Source: an uncultured Campylobacter sp.
GTDB taxonomy: Bacteria; Campylobacterota; Campylobacteria; Campylobacterales; Campylobacteraceae
Direction of reading: 5' to 3'
DNA length: 5,796 bases
NCBI GenBank assembly: GCA_938041615.1
Contig: CALISV010000145.1
Coordinates: 1-5,796, forward strand
The position numbers were made by a program, and so were the translations under genes. Below, in pieces: positions 1 to 5,177 of this stretch. Under the pieces are notes generated by a model. The model was not told the origin of the DNA. It saw only the letters and a list, made by a program, of their open reading frames with translations, and searched no databases. Numbering within the stretch: the stretch's first letter is position 1; the number at the start of each line of letters is the position of its first letter.

Positions 1-593
1 TCCTAACCCGACAAGAGACGCAAAATTTGCTCGACAAGCTAAAATCAGAATACCCGGTCATCGTCGAGGATACGCTACGCATCGCGCCTATCGGAGTGAT
101 CCAAAAGGTGCTAAAAGCGCTGCTAAAAGACCACATCCCGATAAAAGATATGCTAAGCATCCTAGAGGCGCTAAGCGACATCGCCGAGGTTAGCAAAAAC
201 CTCGATATGATCGTCGAGCACGTCCGCACCGCGCTTGCTCGCGCCATCACTTCGCTTTACGTCGATGAGGGCGGGCGGTTAAATTTCTACGTGATGGAGC
301 CAGCCGCGCAGCAAAAGCTGATCGACGCCGTGCAGTATAAAGACGGCGCGTATCACCTGATGATAAACGTCTCGCAGACGTCGGCGATCGTGCAGGCTCT
401 GCGCGAGGCGAGGGCGAAGCGGCCGATCTCGGAGTACGGCTCGATGATACTTTGCGTGGAGCCTAGCTTGCGTAAATTTATCGCCGATATCTGTGCAAAT
501 TTCGCCATAGATATCACGGTGCTTAGCTTTGCCGAAGTCGCGGCAAATACGCCGTTTGAGACGCTAGGCACGATAGAAATATCAAATTTGTAA
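1..593 (+). CDS. flhA: Flagellar biosynthesis protein FlhA, C-terminal part (5' end outside window)
   Basis: FlhA is the inner-membrane gate protein of the flagellar type III export apparatus. Its cytoplasmic domain docks chaperone-substrate complexes and helps switch export from hook to filament proteins. The reading frame is open from base 3 with no stop, so the gene enters from the left. Only about 196 of the usual ~700-730 residues are visible, starting LTRQETQNLLDKLKSEYP. By comparison with Salmonella FlhA this covers roughly the last two cytoplasmic subdomains (ACD3 and ACD4). Family-typical stretches are PIKDMLSILEALSDIAEVSK, VEHVRTALARAITSLY and, near the end, a VLSFAEV stretch. The TTG at 27 could be taken for a start, but the preceding in-frame residues are also FlhA-like, so it is internal. 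No membrane segments fall in the visible part. The stop is 8 nt before the next gene, which suggests co-transcription. Family assignment is firm from remembered conserved sequence. Confidence 0.95.
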   Translation, partial: LTRQETQNLLDKLKSEYPVIVEDTLRIAPIGVIQKVLKALLKDHIPIKDMLSILEALSDIAEVSKNLDMIVEHVRTALARAITSLYVDEGGRLNFYVMEPAAQQKLIDAVQYKDGAYHLMINVSQTSAIVQALREARAKRPISEYGSMILCVEPSLRKFIADICANFAIDITVLSFAEVAANTPFETLGTIEISNL

Positions 594-597
594 GGAA
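591..597 (+). promoter_or_regulatory. Shine-Dalgarno for the DHH gene, overlapping the flhA stop codon
   Basis: The purine-rich TAAGGAA includes the flhA TAA stop (591-593) and lies 4 nt before the ATG at 602. It supports this start for the phosphoesterase and suggests translation linked to termination of flhA. Confidence 0.6.
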
Positions 598-601
598 TAA
601 A

Positions 602-1720
602 ATGACCATCCACCACCTCTCGCACACCGATCTGGACGGATACGGCGCGCAGATAATAACGAATCACTATTTTAAAAACGTTAAATTTTATAACTCAAAC
701 TACGGCAAGGAGATTGACGAGAAATTTGATCAAATTTTGGCTCAAATTTCGGATAAAAACGCAGCCCGGGTGCAGTCAAATTTAAGCGGCGAGCAAAATG
801 GTAACTCGCAAAATGCGCCCGAAAATCGCGGCAAGGGCGAAGCGGCTAAAAGCAATGAAAAAGCGCTTATCCTGATAACGGATCTAAATTTAACCGTGGA
901 GCAGTGTGAAGCCTACGAAAAGGCGCTCGCAAATAAAAACGCTAAAATTTTACTCCTAGATCATCACCAAAGCGGAGCTGAGTGCGCGAGTAAATTTAGC
1001 TGGTATTTTTTAGATAGCTCAAGGTGCGCGACCAAGATCACGCATGATTTTTTCGCTAAAATTTACGGGGTCGATGCGAGCTTAAATCACTTTAGCGACG
1101 TCGTAAATGCGGTCGACATCTGGCTAAAAGAGGACGTAAATTTTGAAATGGGTAAGGTCGGGCTCGGACTCGTCGCGAACGCAAAAGAGATAAACAAAAC
1201 GATGTTTGAGGCTGAAAATTCGCGCTATCTTTTTTATCTTATCGAGCGCGCGCGGGAGTTTTTCGACGCGGGAGACGACTACGTCGGGCTTGACGAAGCT
1301 ATTTTTGGATTTAAAAAGGACTTTTTCAAAGAGGATAAAAACGATACGTTAAGCAATCTTATCTCGGCTTTCGTTGTTAAAAAACTAAGCGAAGAAAAAG
1401 AGAAATTTAGCATAAAGTATAACGATTTTAACGGCATTTTGACCTACAATATCGGCAATACTTCCGTTATCGGCAACGATTTTTTAGTCGCAAATCCGGA
1501 TGTTGATTTTTTCATCGACGTTACGAGCAAAAAGACGCTGAGCTTTCGCGCTAACGGCAAAGTTGACGTGAGCTTGATGGCTAAAAATTTAGTCGGCGGC
1601 GGCGGACACGTGAATGCTAGCGGCGGGCTTTTTGCTGGTTTTAAGGATAGCTTTAGCTATGAGAACGTAAAAGCGCAAATAACCGACCTGATAACTAAAA
1701 AAACGATTTTACAAGGATAG
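602..1720 (+). CDS. DHH/DHHA1 family phosphoesterase, NrnB-like (oligoribonuclease / cyclic nucleotide phosphodiesterase type)
   Basis: Predicted cytoplasmic manganese-dependent phosphoesterase of the DHH superfamily. Members of the NrnB branch degrade very short RNAs or cleave cyclic nucleotides or pAp; the substrate here cannot be read from sequence. Visible motifs are SHTDLDGYG (metal ligands D10, D12), LITDLN (D94), LLDHHQSG with the signature D120-H121-H122, NAVDIWL (D172), and the C-terminal DHHA1 substrate-binding loop GGGGHVNASGG (332-342). All catalytic motifs appear intact. The SHTDLDG form of motif I resembles Bacillus NrnB (YngD) more than NrnA. Residues about 52-86 form a hydrophilic N/Q/E/S-rich insertion between motifs I and II that looks like a disordered linker and makes the 372-residue protein longer than expected. 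The gene sits 8 nt after flhA and 3 nt before the next gene. A DHH protein next to flhA is also remembered for Helicobacter pylori (HP1041/HP1042). Family is sure; exact activity is inference. Confidence 0.88.
   Translation: MTIHHLSHTDLDGYGAQIITNHYFKNVKFYNSNYGKEIDEKFDQILAQISDKNAARVQSNLSGEQNGNSQNAPENRGKGEAAKSNEKALILITDLNLTVEQCEAYEKALANKNAKILLLDHHQSGAECASKFSWYFLDSSRCATKITHDFFAKIYGVDASLNHFSDVVNAVDIWLKEDVNFEMGKVGLGLVANAKEINKTMFEAENSRYLFYLIERAREFFDAGDDYVGLDEAIFGFKKDFFKEDKNDTLSNLISAFVVKKLSEEKEKFSIKYNDFNGILTYNIGNTSVIGNDFLVANPDVDFFIDVTSKKTLSFRANGKVDVSLMAKNLVGGGGHVNASGGLFAGFKDSFSYENVKAQITDLITKKTILQG
1713..1717 (+). promoter_or_regulatory. Shine-Dalgarno for the 75-residue protein, inside the DHH gene end
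   Basis: AAGGA lies in the last codons of the DHH gene, 6 nt before the ATG at 1724. It supports that start and close coupling of the two genes. Confidence 0.6.
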
Positions 1721-1723
1721 AAA

Positions 1724-1951
1724 ATGAAAGAAATAGAACCTACCGTGGACGAGCTAAGCTACGAGCTTTCGATGATGTTAGAGGCGATGCTTTATTATGC
1801 CGGCGTGAAAAAAGAAAGGCTGCAAGACGCCGCAGAAACCTACATCGAGTGTATCGACGACGCGCTGGAGAGTAGCGATGCCGAGGGCGTGGACGAGGTG
1901 CTCGAAGTCGTCGAATACATGAAGAAAAAGCACGCTAAATTTTTCAAATGA
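1724..1951 (+). CDS. Small acidic helical protein of unknown function (75 aa)
   Basis: I do not recognise a named family. The product is 75 residues, strongly acidic (many Glu and Asp, a few Lys near the C terminus), with no signal peptide, membrane segment or metal-binding cluster. The pattern of hydrophobic residues (LSYELSMMLEAMLYYAGV, then a second helix around YIECIDDAL and a third around VDEVLEVVEYMKKK) suggests a small bundle of three helices in the cytoplasm. It is probably a real gene: it has an AAGGA ribosome site 6 nt upstream, starts 3 nt after the DHH gene, and its stop overlaps the next start in an ATGA arrangement. Codon use resembles its neighbours. A conserved small partner or adaptor protein is possible, but no function can be assigned. 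Confidence 0.75.
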   Translation: MKEIEPTVDELSYELSMMLEAMLYYAGVKKERLQDAAETYIECIDDALESSDAEGVDEVLEVVEYMKKKHAKFFK

Positions 1952-2127
1952 AAACTCTAGCGCAAATTTTATTTTTTTCGGCTCTGGCGGCGATGCTAGG
2001 CGGATGCGTGTTTTTAAACGACCGCGGCGTGACAACGAAGTACTACAACGAGTGCAAGGAGTACTACGACGCGACGGGCGTCTATCACAAAGAGTGCCCT
2101 AAAAACATCATCGACTGGACGGAGTGA
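1948..2127 (+). CDS. Predicted small lipoprotein (59 aa)
   Basis: A 59-residue protein with a complete type II signal peptide: a short basic start (MKT), a hydrophobic stretch (LAQILFFSALAAM) and the lipobox LGGC, with the lipidated cysteine at residue 20. The mature peptide would be only about 40 residues. It has a Tyr-rich segment with two further cysteines (C36 and C50, in NECKEYYDATGVYHKEC) that could form a disulfide in the periplasm. The +2 residue is Val, not Asp, which in E. coli terms favours the outer membrane. The ATG overlaps the previous stop by 4 nt (ATGA), with no good Shine-Dalgarno, so translation is probably coupled. Its own TGA overlaps the cmoB ATG. Short lipoproteins of this kind are common in Campylobacter, but the function is unknown. 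The signal peptide and the tight fit between two genes argue strongly that it is real. Confidence 0.8.
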   Translation: MKTLAQILFFSALAAMLGGCVFLNDRGVTTKYYNECKEYYDATGVYHKECPKNIIDWTE

Positions 2128-3032
2128 TGAGCTTAGAAGCGGCTAGAGCGGCGAAGGCTAGGGAGCTGGCGTGCAAAACCTACGCACCTTTGATGTGTGA
2201 AATAGAGGAGCTGGCGGTTAAATTTAAAGGGCGCGAATTTGAGCTTAAATTTGACGATATAGTCGAGATAAACGCAAATTTAACCTCCAAAGAGCGCGAA
2301 GAGATGCTGCAAACGGCGCTAAATTTACGCTCGTGGCGCAAGGGACCCTTTAAGATAGACGATATCTTTATCGACAGCGAGTGGAGGAGTTTTGTCAAAT
2401 TTAACCTACTCGCGCCGCACATGGATCTAGCGGACAAGGTTGTGGGCGATATCGGCTGCAACAACGGCTACTATCTCTTTCGTATGTTGCTCCAGCACCC
2501 GAAAAAGCTGATCGGCTTTGATCCTGGCGTGATGAGCTTTTTGCAGTTTAAATTTATCGACGCGTTTGCGCGCTCGGGCATAGAGTACGAGCTGCTAGGC
2601 GTCGAGCATCTGCCGCACTACGGCGTCAAATTTGACGCGCTCTTTTGTCTTGGCGTACTCTATCACAGAAGCGATCCCGTGCGTACGCTAAAAGAGCTAA
2701 AAGGCGCGCTAAATGCGGGCGGCGAGCTATTTTTGGACACGATGTATCTTGATATGGAGGGCGATTTTGCCCTGAGCCCTAAAAATACATACTCAAAGAT
2801 ACCAAATATCTACTTCGTGCCGACTATTAGCGCGCTTTTAAACTGGTGCGAGAGGGCGAATTTTAAAGACGCGCAAATTTTAGCCACAAAGCCGACGGAC
2901 GCGCACGAGCAGCGAAAAACCGAGTGGATCTTGGGACAGAGCTTGGGCGATTTCCTCGATCCTACAGACTCTACGCGCACGGTCGAGGGCTATCCCGCGC
3001 CAAAACGGGTCTATCTAAAACTAAGCGTATAA
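2127..3032 (+). CDS. cmoB: tRNA U34 carboxymethyltransferase CmoB
   Basis: CmoB transfers a carboxymethyl group from carboxy-S-adenosylmethionine to 5-hydroxyuridine at tRNA position 34, giving cmo5U, which widens wobble decoding. The 301-residue product matches E. coli CmoB (about 323 aa) along its length. Visible are WRKGPF (70-75), IDSEWRS, the cofactor loop GDIGCNNGYY (107-116), GFDPG after the second strand, GVLYHR (176-181), EQRKTEWIL (261-269) with DFLDP following, and the C-terminal signature EGYPAPKR (287-294). The cofactor loop differs from the E. coli DVGCGSGYH, probably a lineage variant since the rest is intact. I chose ATG 2127 over the adjacent GTG at 2124. The ATG shares its A with the upstream TGA (TGATG), so reinitiation is likely; GGAG at 2121-2124 is too close to act as a normal ribosome site. 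CmoA, which makes the cofactor, is not in the window. Confidence 0.94.
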   Translation: MSLEAARAAKARELACKTYAPLMCEIEELAVKFKGREFELKFDDIVEINANLTSKEREEMLQTALNLRSWRKGPFKIDDIFIDSEWRSFVKFNLLAPHMDLADKVVGDIGCNNGYYLFRMLLQHPKKLIGFDPGVMSFLQFKFIDAFARSGIEYELLGVEHLPHYGVKFDALFCLGVLYHRSDPVRTLKELKGALNAGGELFLDTMYLDMEGDFALSPKNTYSKIPNIYFVPTISALLNWCERANFKDAQILATKPTDAHEQRKTEWILGQSLGDFLDPTDSTRTVEGYPAPKRVYLKLSV

Positions 3033-3033
3033 A

Positions 3034-3040
3034 AAGGTGA
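3034..3040 (+). promoter_or_regulatory. Shine-Dalgarno for the hot-dog protein gene
   Basis: AAGGTGA lies 3 nt before the ATG at 3044 in the 11-nt gap after cmoB. It fixes the start of the next gene and is one of the clearest ribosome sites in the + strand cluster. Confidence 0.65.
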
Positions 3041-3043
3041 AAA

Positions 3044-3580
3044 ATGGACGAAAATATCTACGACGACAACAGTAGCGACGGAGTCGTGCTGCCAGAGGAC
3101 GAAAATCCGTTTCGCAACGAACTAAAAACCTCGCCGAATATAAAAATCGGCCTTAGCGGCGCCGTGACGCAGCTCGAGCCAAACCGCGCCAAAACGCGCT
3201 TTTTTGCCACGAGCGACATGGTTTCCGATAGCGAGGGGCTCATACACAGCGGTTTTGTTTTTTCGGCGGCTAGCTACGCGGCGATGGCGGCGGTCAATGA
3301 GACTTTTAGCGTGGTTATCGGGGCTAAGATACATTTTTTCGCTCCAACAAAGCTAAACGAAGCGATCGAGTTTGACGCGCGCTCGCACTTTAACGAGAGC
3401 AAGAAGCGCGAGGTGCGAGTAACTGGCACGACGAACGATATAAAGGTGTTTGAGGGGACTTTTCAGGTCGTGATTTTAGAAGATCATATCTTTAAAATTT
3501 ACAAAACGAACCTGCAAAAACAAGCCGCGCAAAGACGAAACGAGGAAAAACGTAAAGAAGAGACGAAACAAAACGCGTAA
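3044..3580 (+). CDS. Hot-dog-fold protein, Cj0977-like (acyl-CoA thioesterase / FapR effector-domain type)
   Basis: A 178-residue cytoplasmic protein with a single hot-dog domain. The motif HSGFVFSAASYAAMAAVN (68-85) is the central-helix signature shared by the effector domain of FapR and PaaI-like thioesterases. It is followed by the strand regions VVIGAKIHFFAPTKLNEAIE and VRVTGTTNDIKVFEGTFQVV. FapR's N-terminal DNA-binding helix-turn-helix is absent; instead there is an acidic, probably flexible segment (1-25). The C terminus (about 155-178) is a charged Lys/Glu/Arg-rich helix. It strongly resembles C. jejuni Cj0977, known for a hot-dog structure, sigma-28-dependent expression and a need in host-cell invasion. 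Ligand or enzyme activity cannot be read here. It is the last gene of the + strand cluster, 11 nt after cmoB, an order I also recall in C. jejuni (Cj0976-Cj0977). I saw no convincing sigma-28 promoter in front of it. Confidence 0.85.
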   Translation: MDENIYDDNSSDGVVLPEDENPFRNELKTSPNIKIGLSGAVTQLEPNRAKTRFFATSDMVSDSEGLIHSGFVFSAASYAAMAAVNETFSVVIGAKIHFFAPTKLNEAIEFDARSHFNESKKREVRVTGTTNDIKVFEGTFQVVILEDHIFKIYKTNLQKQAAQRRNEEKRKEETKQNA

Positions 3581-3587
3581 AATTAGT

Positions 3588-3607
3588 CAAATTTGATGGG
3601 AAATTTG
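3588..3607. repeat. Short inverted repeat after the hot-dog gene
   Basis: CAAATTT and AAATTTG form a perfect 7-bp stem with a 6-nt loop (GATGGG), starting 7 nt after the stop codon. The stem is mostly A-T and no T run follows directly, so alone it is a weak hairpin. It may only reflect the general abundance of AAATTT in this DNA. Confidence 0.4.
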
Positions 3608-3639
3608 GGCGGCGCGGCAAATTTAGTGTCGTCTTTTTT
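3608..3639 (+). terminator. Candidate Rho-independent terminator of the + strand cluster
   Basis: GGCGGC (3608-3613) can pair with GTCGTC (3628-3633) as a 6-bp stem with two G-U wobbles and a 14-nt loop, followed at once by six T residues (3634-3639). It starts 28 nt after the stop of the last + strand gene in the convergent gap, where a terminator is expected. The wobbles and long loop make it moderate rather than strong. Confidence 0.45.
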
Positions 3640-3654
3640 GGCGGCATTTTGGCA

Positions 3655-3677
3655 AAACCAGCATAAATTTAATGCTG
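3655..3677 (-). terminator. Candidate terminator of the hydrolase transcript
   Basis: CAGCAT (3659-3664) and ATGCTG (3672-3677) form a perfect 6-bp stem with a 7-nt A/T loop. Read on the - strand it lies 18 nt after the hydrolase stop and is followed by GTTTT, a short T run. There is no T run on the + side, so it fits the - strand better. The stem is short, so this is tentative. Confidence 0.4.
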
Positions 3678-3695
3678 ATATCGTAATCTAAGGCA

Positions 3696-4868
3696 CTAGC
3701 TTAAATCAAACGTTTGCTGAACCGGTTTTTTGGGGATTTTATGGTCATTTGGCTCATCTTTTGGCAAAATTTGATTTTGCTCGTCGCTGATTAAAGCGTC
3801 GATTTTAGGCTCAGGCTTGTCTTGCGCGATTTCTTGCTCGTCAAACAAATTTTCTTTAAAAATATTGTTCGCAACAACTTGGTTGCTTTCGTCGCCTGCG
3901 CCGTCAAGTTGCGGGTTTTTATCGGCCAAATTACCGCTTTGTGGTTGTTCGTCAAAGAGGCTACTTTGAGAAATGGTTTTTGTGCTCGTCTCCAAATCCG
4001 TACGATCGGGTTCGGCCAAATTTTGCTCAGAAGCATTTTTAAGATCGCCATTTTCGTCGGCACTCTCGATTTTTTCGCTCAAATTTTCACGGTTTTTCGG
4101 ACTTAAAATTTTTACGCTCTCAATACCGCTTTCATCATCCAAGTCTGTCAAATTTAGTCCAGCATTTACGACGCCGTCGATGTAGCGCGCGTGGAGTAAA
4201 AAGAAAAAATGATCGCCTTTTAACGCGTGAAATTCGCTGTTTTTTATGAGGCGACTCACGCGTTCGCCGCTTTTTAGAGGCGTGGCCTTATCCTCCTCGC
4301 CCCAAAATATAAACGCCTTGCCGCCAAAGTCTGCAAATTTAGAGCTAAAGTCCTCATCTACGACGTTTTTTAGGGTCTCGTACATCGTTTTGCTCATGCC
4401 TTTTACGTCTTTCGTGGCGAAAAATTTGTATAAAAATCCAAGGCCTAACAGCTTTAAAAACTTAAACAAAGCGATCTTAAATCGCACCCAAAGCGGCTTT
4501 TTAGCCACGATGCCGGCCGAGCTTAAAAGTGCGAGATATTCAGGATTTAGCAGGGTTGCGACCTTACCGCCGAAGCTGTGCCCGAAGACGATTTTAGGGC
4601 TCGCGCCAAGCTCGTCTAAAAAGGATTTCATGATTTTTGCGTAGTCTTTCGTCGCTAGCGCGCCATGCATACTGCTCGCGCCAAAGCCCGGCATATCGAC
4701 GTAAACGTGCCGAAGGTCCTTAAAATACGCGCCGAAAGCCTTTTTCATGATCTCTTTGTTTGCGCCCCAACCGTGCAAAAATAGCGCGACATCCTTATTT
4801 GCGGGATTTACGGTCTCGTAGCTGATGCGGTAAATTTTGCCGCCGTATTTTACCTCTTTGACCGCCAT
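3696..4868 (-). CDS. Alpha/beta hydrolase with long low-complexity C-terminal tail
   Basis: Residues 1-240 are a complete alpha/beta hydrolase. It has the oxyanion segment FLHGWG (30-35), the nucleophile elbow GHSFGG (96-101, Ser98), a likely acid Asp193 in WGEEDKATP and His220 in LKGDHFFFL, plus a basic, hydrophobic lid-like segment around 126-150. There is no signal peptide, so it is probably cytoplasmic; the substrate is unknown. Residues about 241-390 are a hydrophilic D/E/N/Q/S/K-rich tail, predicted disordered, containing two copies of LFDEQ (304-308 and 341-345). I would expect about 240 residues for this family, so the tail is unusual. The ATG shares a base with the TAA of the upstream Phd-like gene (TAATG), implying coupled translation. 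From memory this pair matches C. jejuni Cj0796c/Cj0797c next to ddl, with murF downstream there. Here a convergent operon replaces murF. Fold and catalytic residues are clear; physiological role is not. Confidence 0.88.
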   Translation of the reverse strand: MAVKEVKYGGKIYRISYETVNPANKDVALFLHGWGANKEIMKKAFGAYFKDLRHVYVDMPGFGASSMHGALATKDYAKIMKSFLDELGASPKIVFGHSFGGKVATLLNPEYLALLSSAGIVAKKPLWVRFKIALFKFLKLLGLGFLYKFFATKDVKGMSKTMYETLKNVVDEDFSSKFADFGGKAFIFWGEEDKATPLKSGERVSRLIKNSEFHALKGDHFFFLLHARYIDGVVNAGLNLTDLDDESGIESVKILSPKNRENLSEKIESADENGDLKNASEQNLAEPDRTDLETSTKTISQSSLFDEQPQSGNLADKNPQLDGAGDESNQVVANNIFKENLFDEQEIAQDKPEPKIDALISDEQNQILPKDEPNDHKIPKKPVQQTFDLS

Positions 4869-5098
4869 TATTCGCCGCTTCCGGCTCGTTTTTTAGCCTC
4901 ATATATGCTTTGAAGCACCTCGACGGCTTCGCATAGGCGTTCGTATTCGCCCATATTTAGCAGTACGGCTTCAAATTTATTATTTTTAACGATCACGGCG
5001 CGCTTCATCTGCGCCTTGCCGACCTTGCCCAAAACAGCGCTGAAATTTCGCACCACTTCAGTCGCCGTGTAAATTTCATCTTTGCTAAAAGTAGTCAT
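4868..5098 (-). CDS. Phd/YefM-like antitoxin-fold protein without adjacent toxin
   Basis: A 76-residue protein with the layout of the Phd/YefM antitoxin N-terminal DNA-binding domain: YTATEVVRNFSAVLGKV (an equivalent of the 'arq-nls' helix), then a strand pair RAVIVKNNKFEAVLLNMGEYERL, matching the family pattern 'ilI.rngk.vavlis.eEYe.l'. The C-terminal helix (55-73) is where true antitoxins bind and neutralise their toxin. No toxin gene (Doc, YoeB, RelE, VapC type) lies on either side. The next gene is an alpha/beta hydrolase, coupled by TAATG, and upstream is ddl. The start ATG at 5098 is preceded by AAAGAG at a fair distance and by a good extended -10 element. It could be an orphan transcriptional regulator of this pair, possibly autoregulating at the nearby dyad (5163-5177), but that is inference. 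Fold assignment is fairly sure; a toxin-antitoxin role is unlikely here. Confidence 0.82.
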   Translation of the reverse strand: MTTFSKDEIYTATEVVRNFSAVLGKVGKAQMKRAVIVKNNKFEAVLLNMGEYERLCEAVEVLQSIYEAKKRAGSGE

Positions 5099-5127
5099 TT
5101 CTGCTCTTTACGTAAAATTTTGTGTAA

Positions 5128-5155
5128 AATATAGCATATTATCTTTAAATTCAAA
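5128..5155 (-). promoter_or_regulatory. Candidate sigma-70 promoter of the Phd-like / hydrolase pair
   Basis: On the - strand TGCTATATT (5136 to 5128) is an extended -10 element, with TTTGAA (5155-5150) 16 nt upstream as a weak -35, in very A/T-rich DNA. Campylobacter vegetative promoters typically rely on the extended -10 and A/T-rich upstream sequence. Transcription would start about 20 nt before the ATG at 5098. Confidence 0.5.
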
Positions 5156-5162
5156 TTAAAAT

Positions 5163-5177
5163 ATAATGGTGCATTAT
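5163..5177. repeat. Perfect 6-3-6 dyad upstream of the Phd-like gene; possible operator
   Basis: ATAATG and CATTAT are perfect inverted copies separated by GTG, lying 8 nt upstream of the proposed -35 of the - strand promoter. A dyad of this size at this place could be a repressor or activator site. The arms resemble half a Fur box, but the spacer is 3 nt rather than 5, so it is not a standard Fur site. The left arm also overlaps a perfect + strand TATAAT (5162-5167), so part of the signal could be a promoter. Confidence 0.35.

Noticed and set aside
27..29. TTG as a possible start of a short protein
   Set aside because: In-frame sequence before it continues FlhA homology to the window edge, so the codon is internal.
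353..667. Open frame of 104 codons on the - strand
   Set aside because: It lies antisense to the well-conserved flhA end and the DHH start, has no family resemblance and no ribosome site; it is a shadow frame.
1778..2035. Open frame of 85 codons on the - strand
   Set aside because: Antisense to the 75-residue protein and the lipoprotein, which have better start signals and, for the latter, a clear lipobox.
2124..2126. GTG as the cmoB start
   Set aside because: It is directly followed by ATG 2127, which overlaps the upstream stop as TGATG; ATG is the simpler start. The difference is one residue.
2300..3043. Sigma-28 promoter in front of the Cj0977-like gene
   Set aside because: CGATAT words occur inside cmoB (near 2360 and 2447), but none has a matching -35 at proper spacing and they are far from the gene.
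3822..4644. Open frames on the + strand opposite the hydrolase
   Set aside because: They mirror the hydrolase, whose catalytic motifs are intact. The hydrophobic look of some translations comes from the polar, acidic tail read antisense.
4868..5098. Complete type II toxin-antitoxin module
   Set aside because: Only the antitoxin-like protein is present. The coupled gene is an alpha/beta hydrolase with an intact catalytic triad, not a known toxin family.
5163..5177. Fur box
   Set aside because: The arms match, but the spacer is 3 nt rather than the 5 nt of the standard 19-bp site, and flanking bases do not extend the match.
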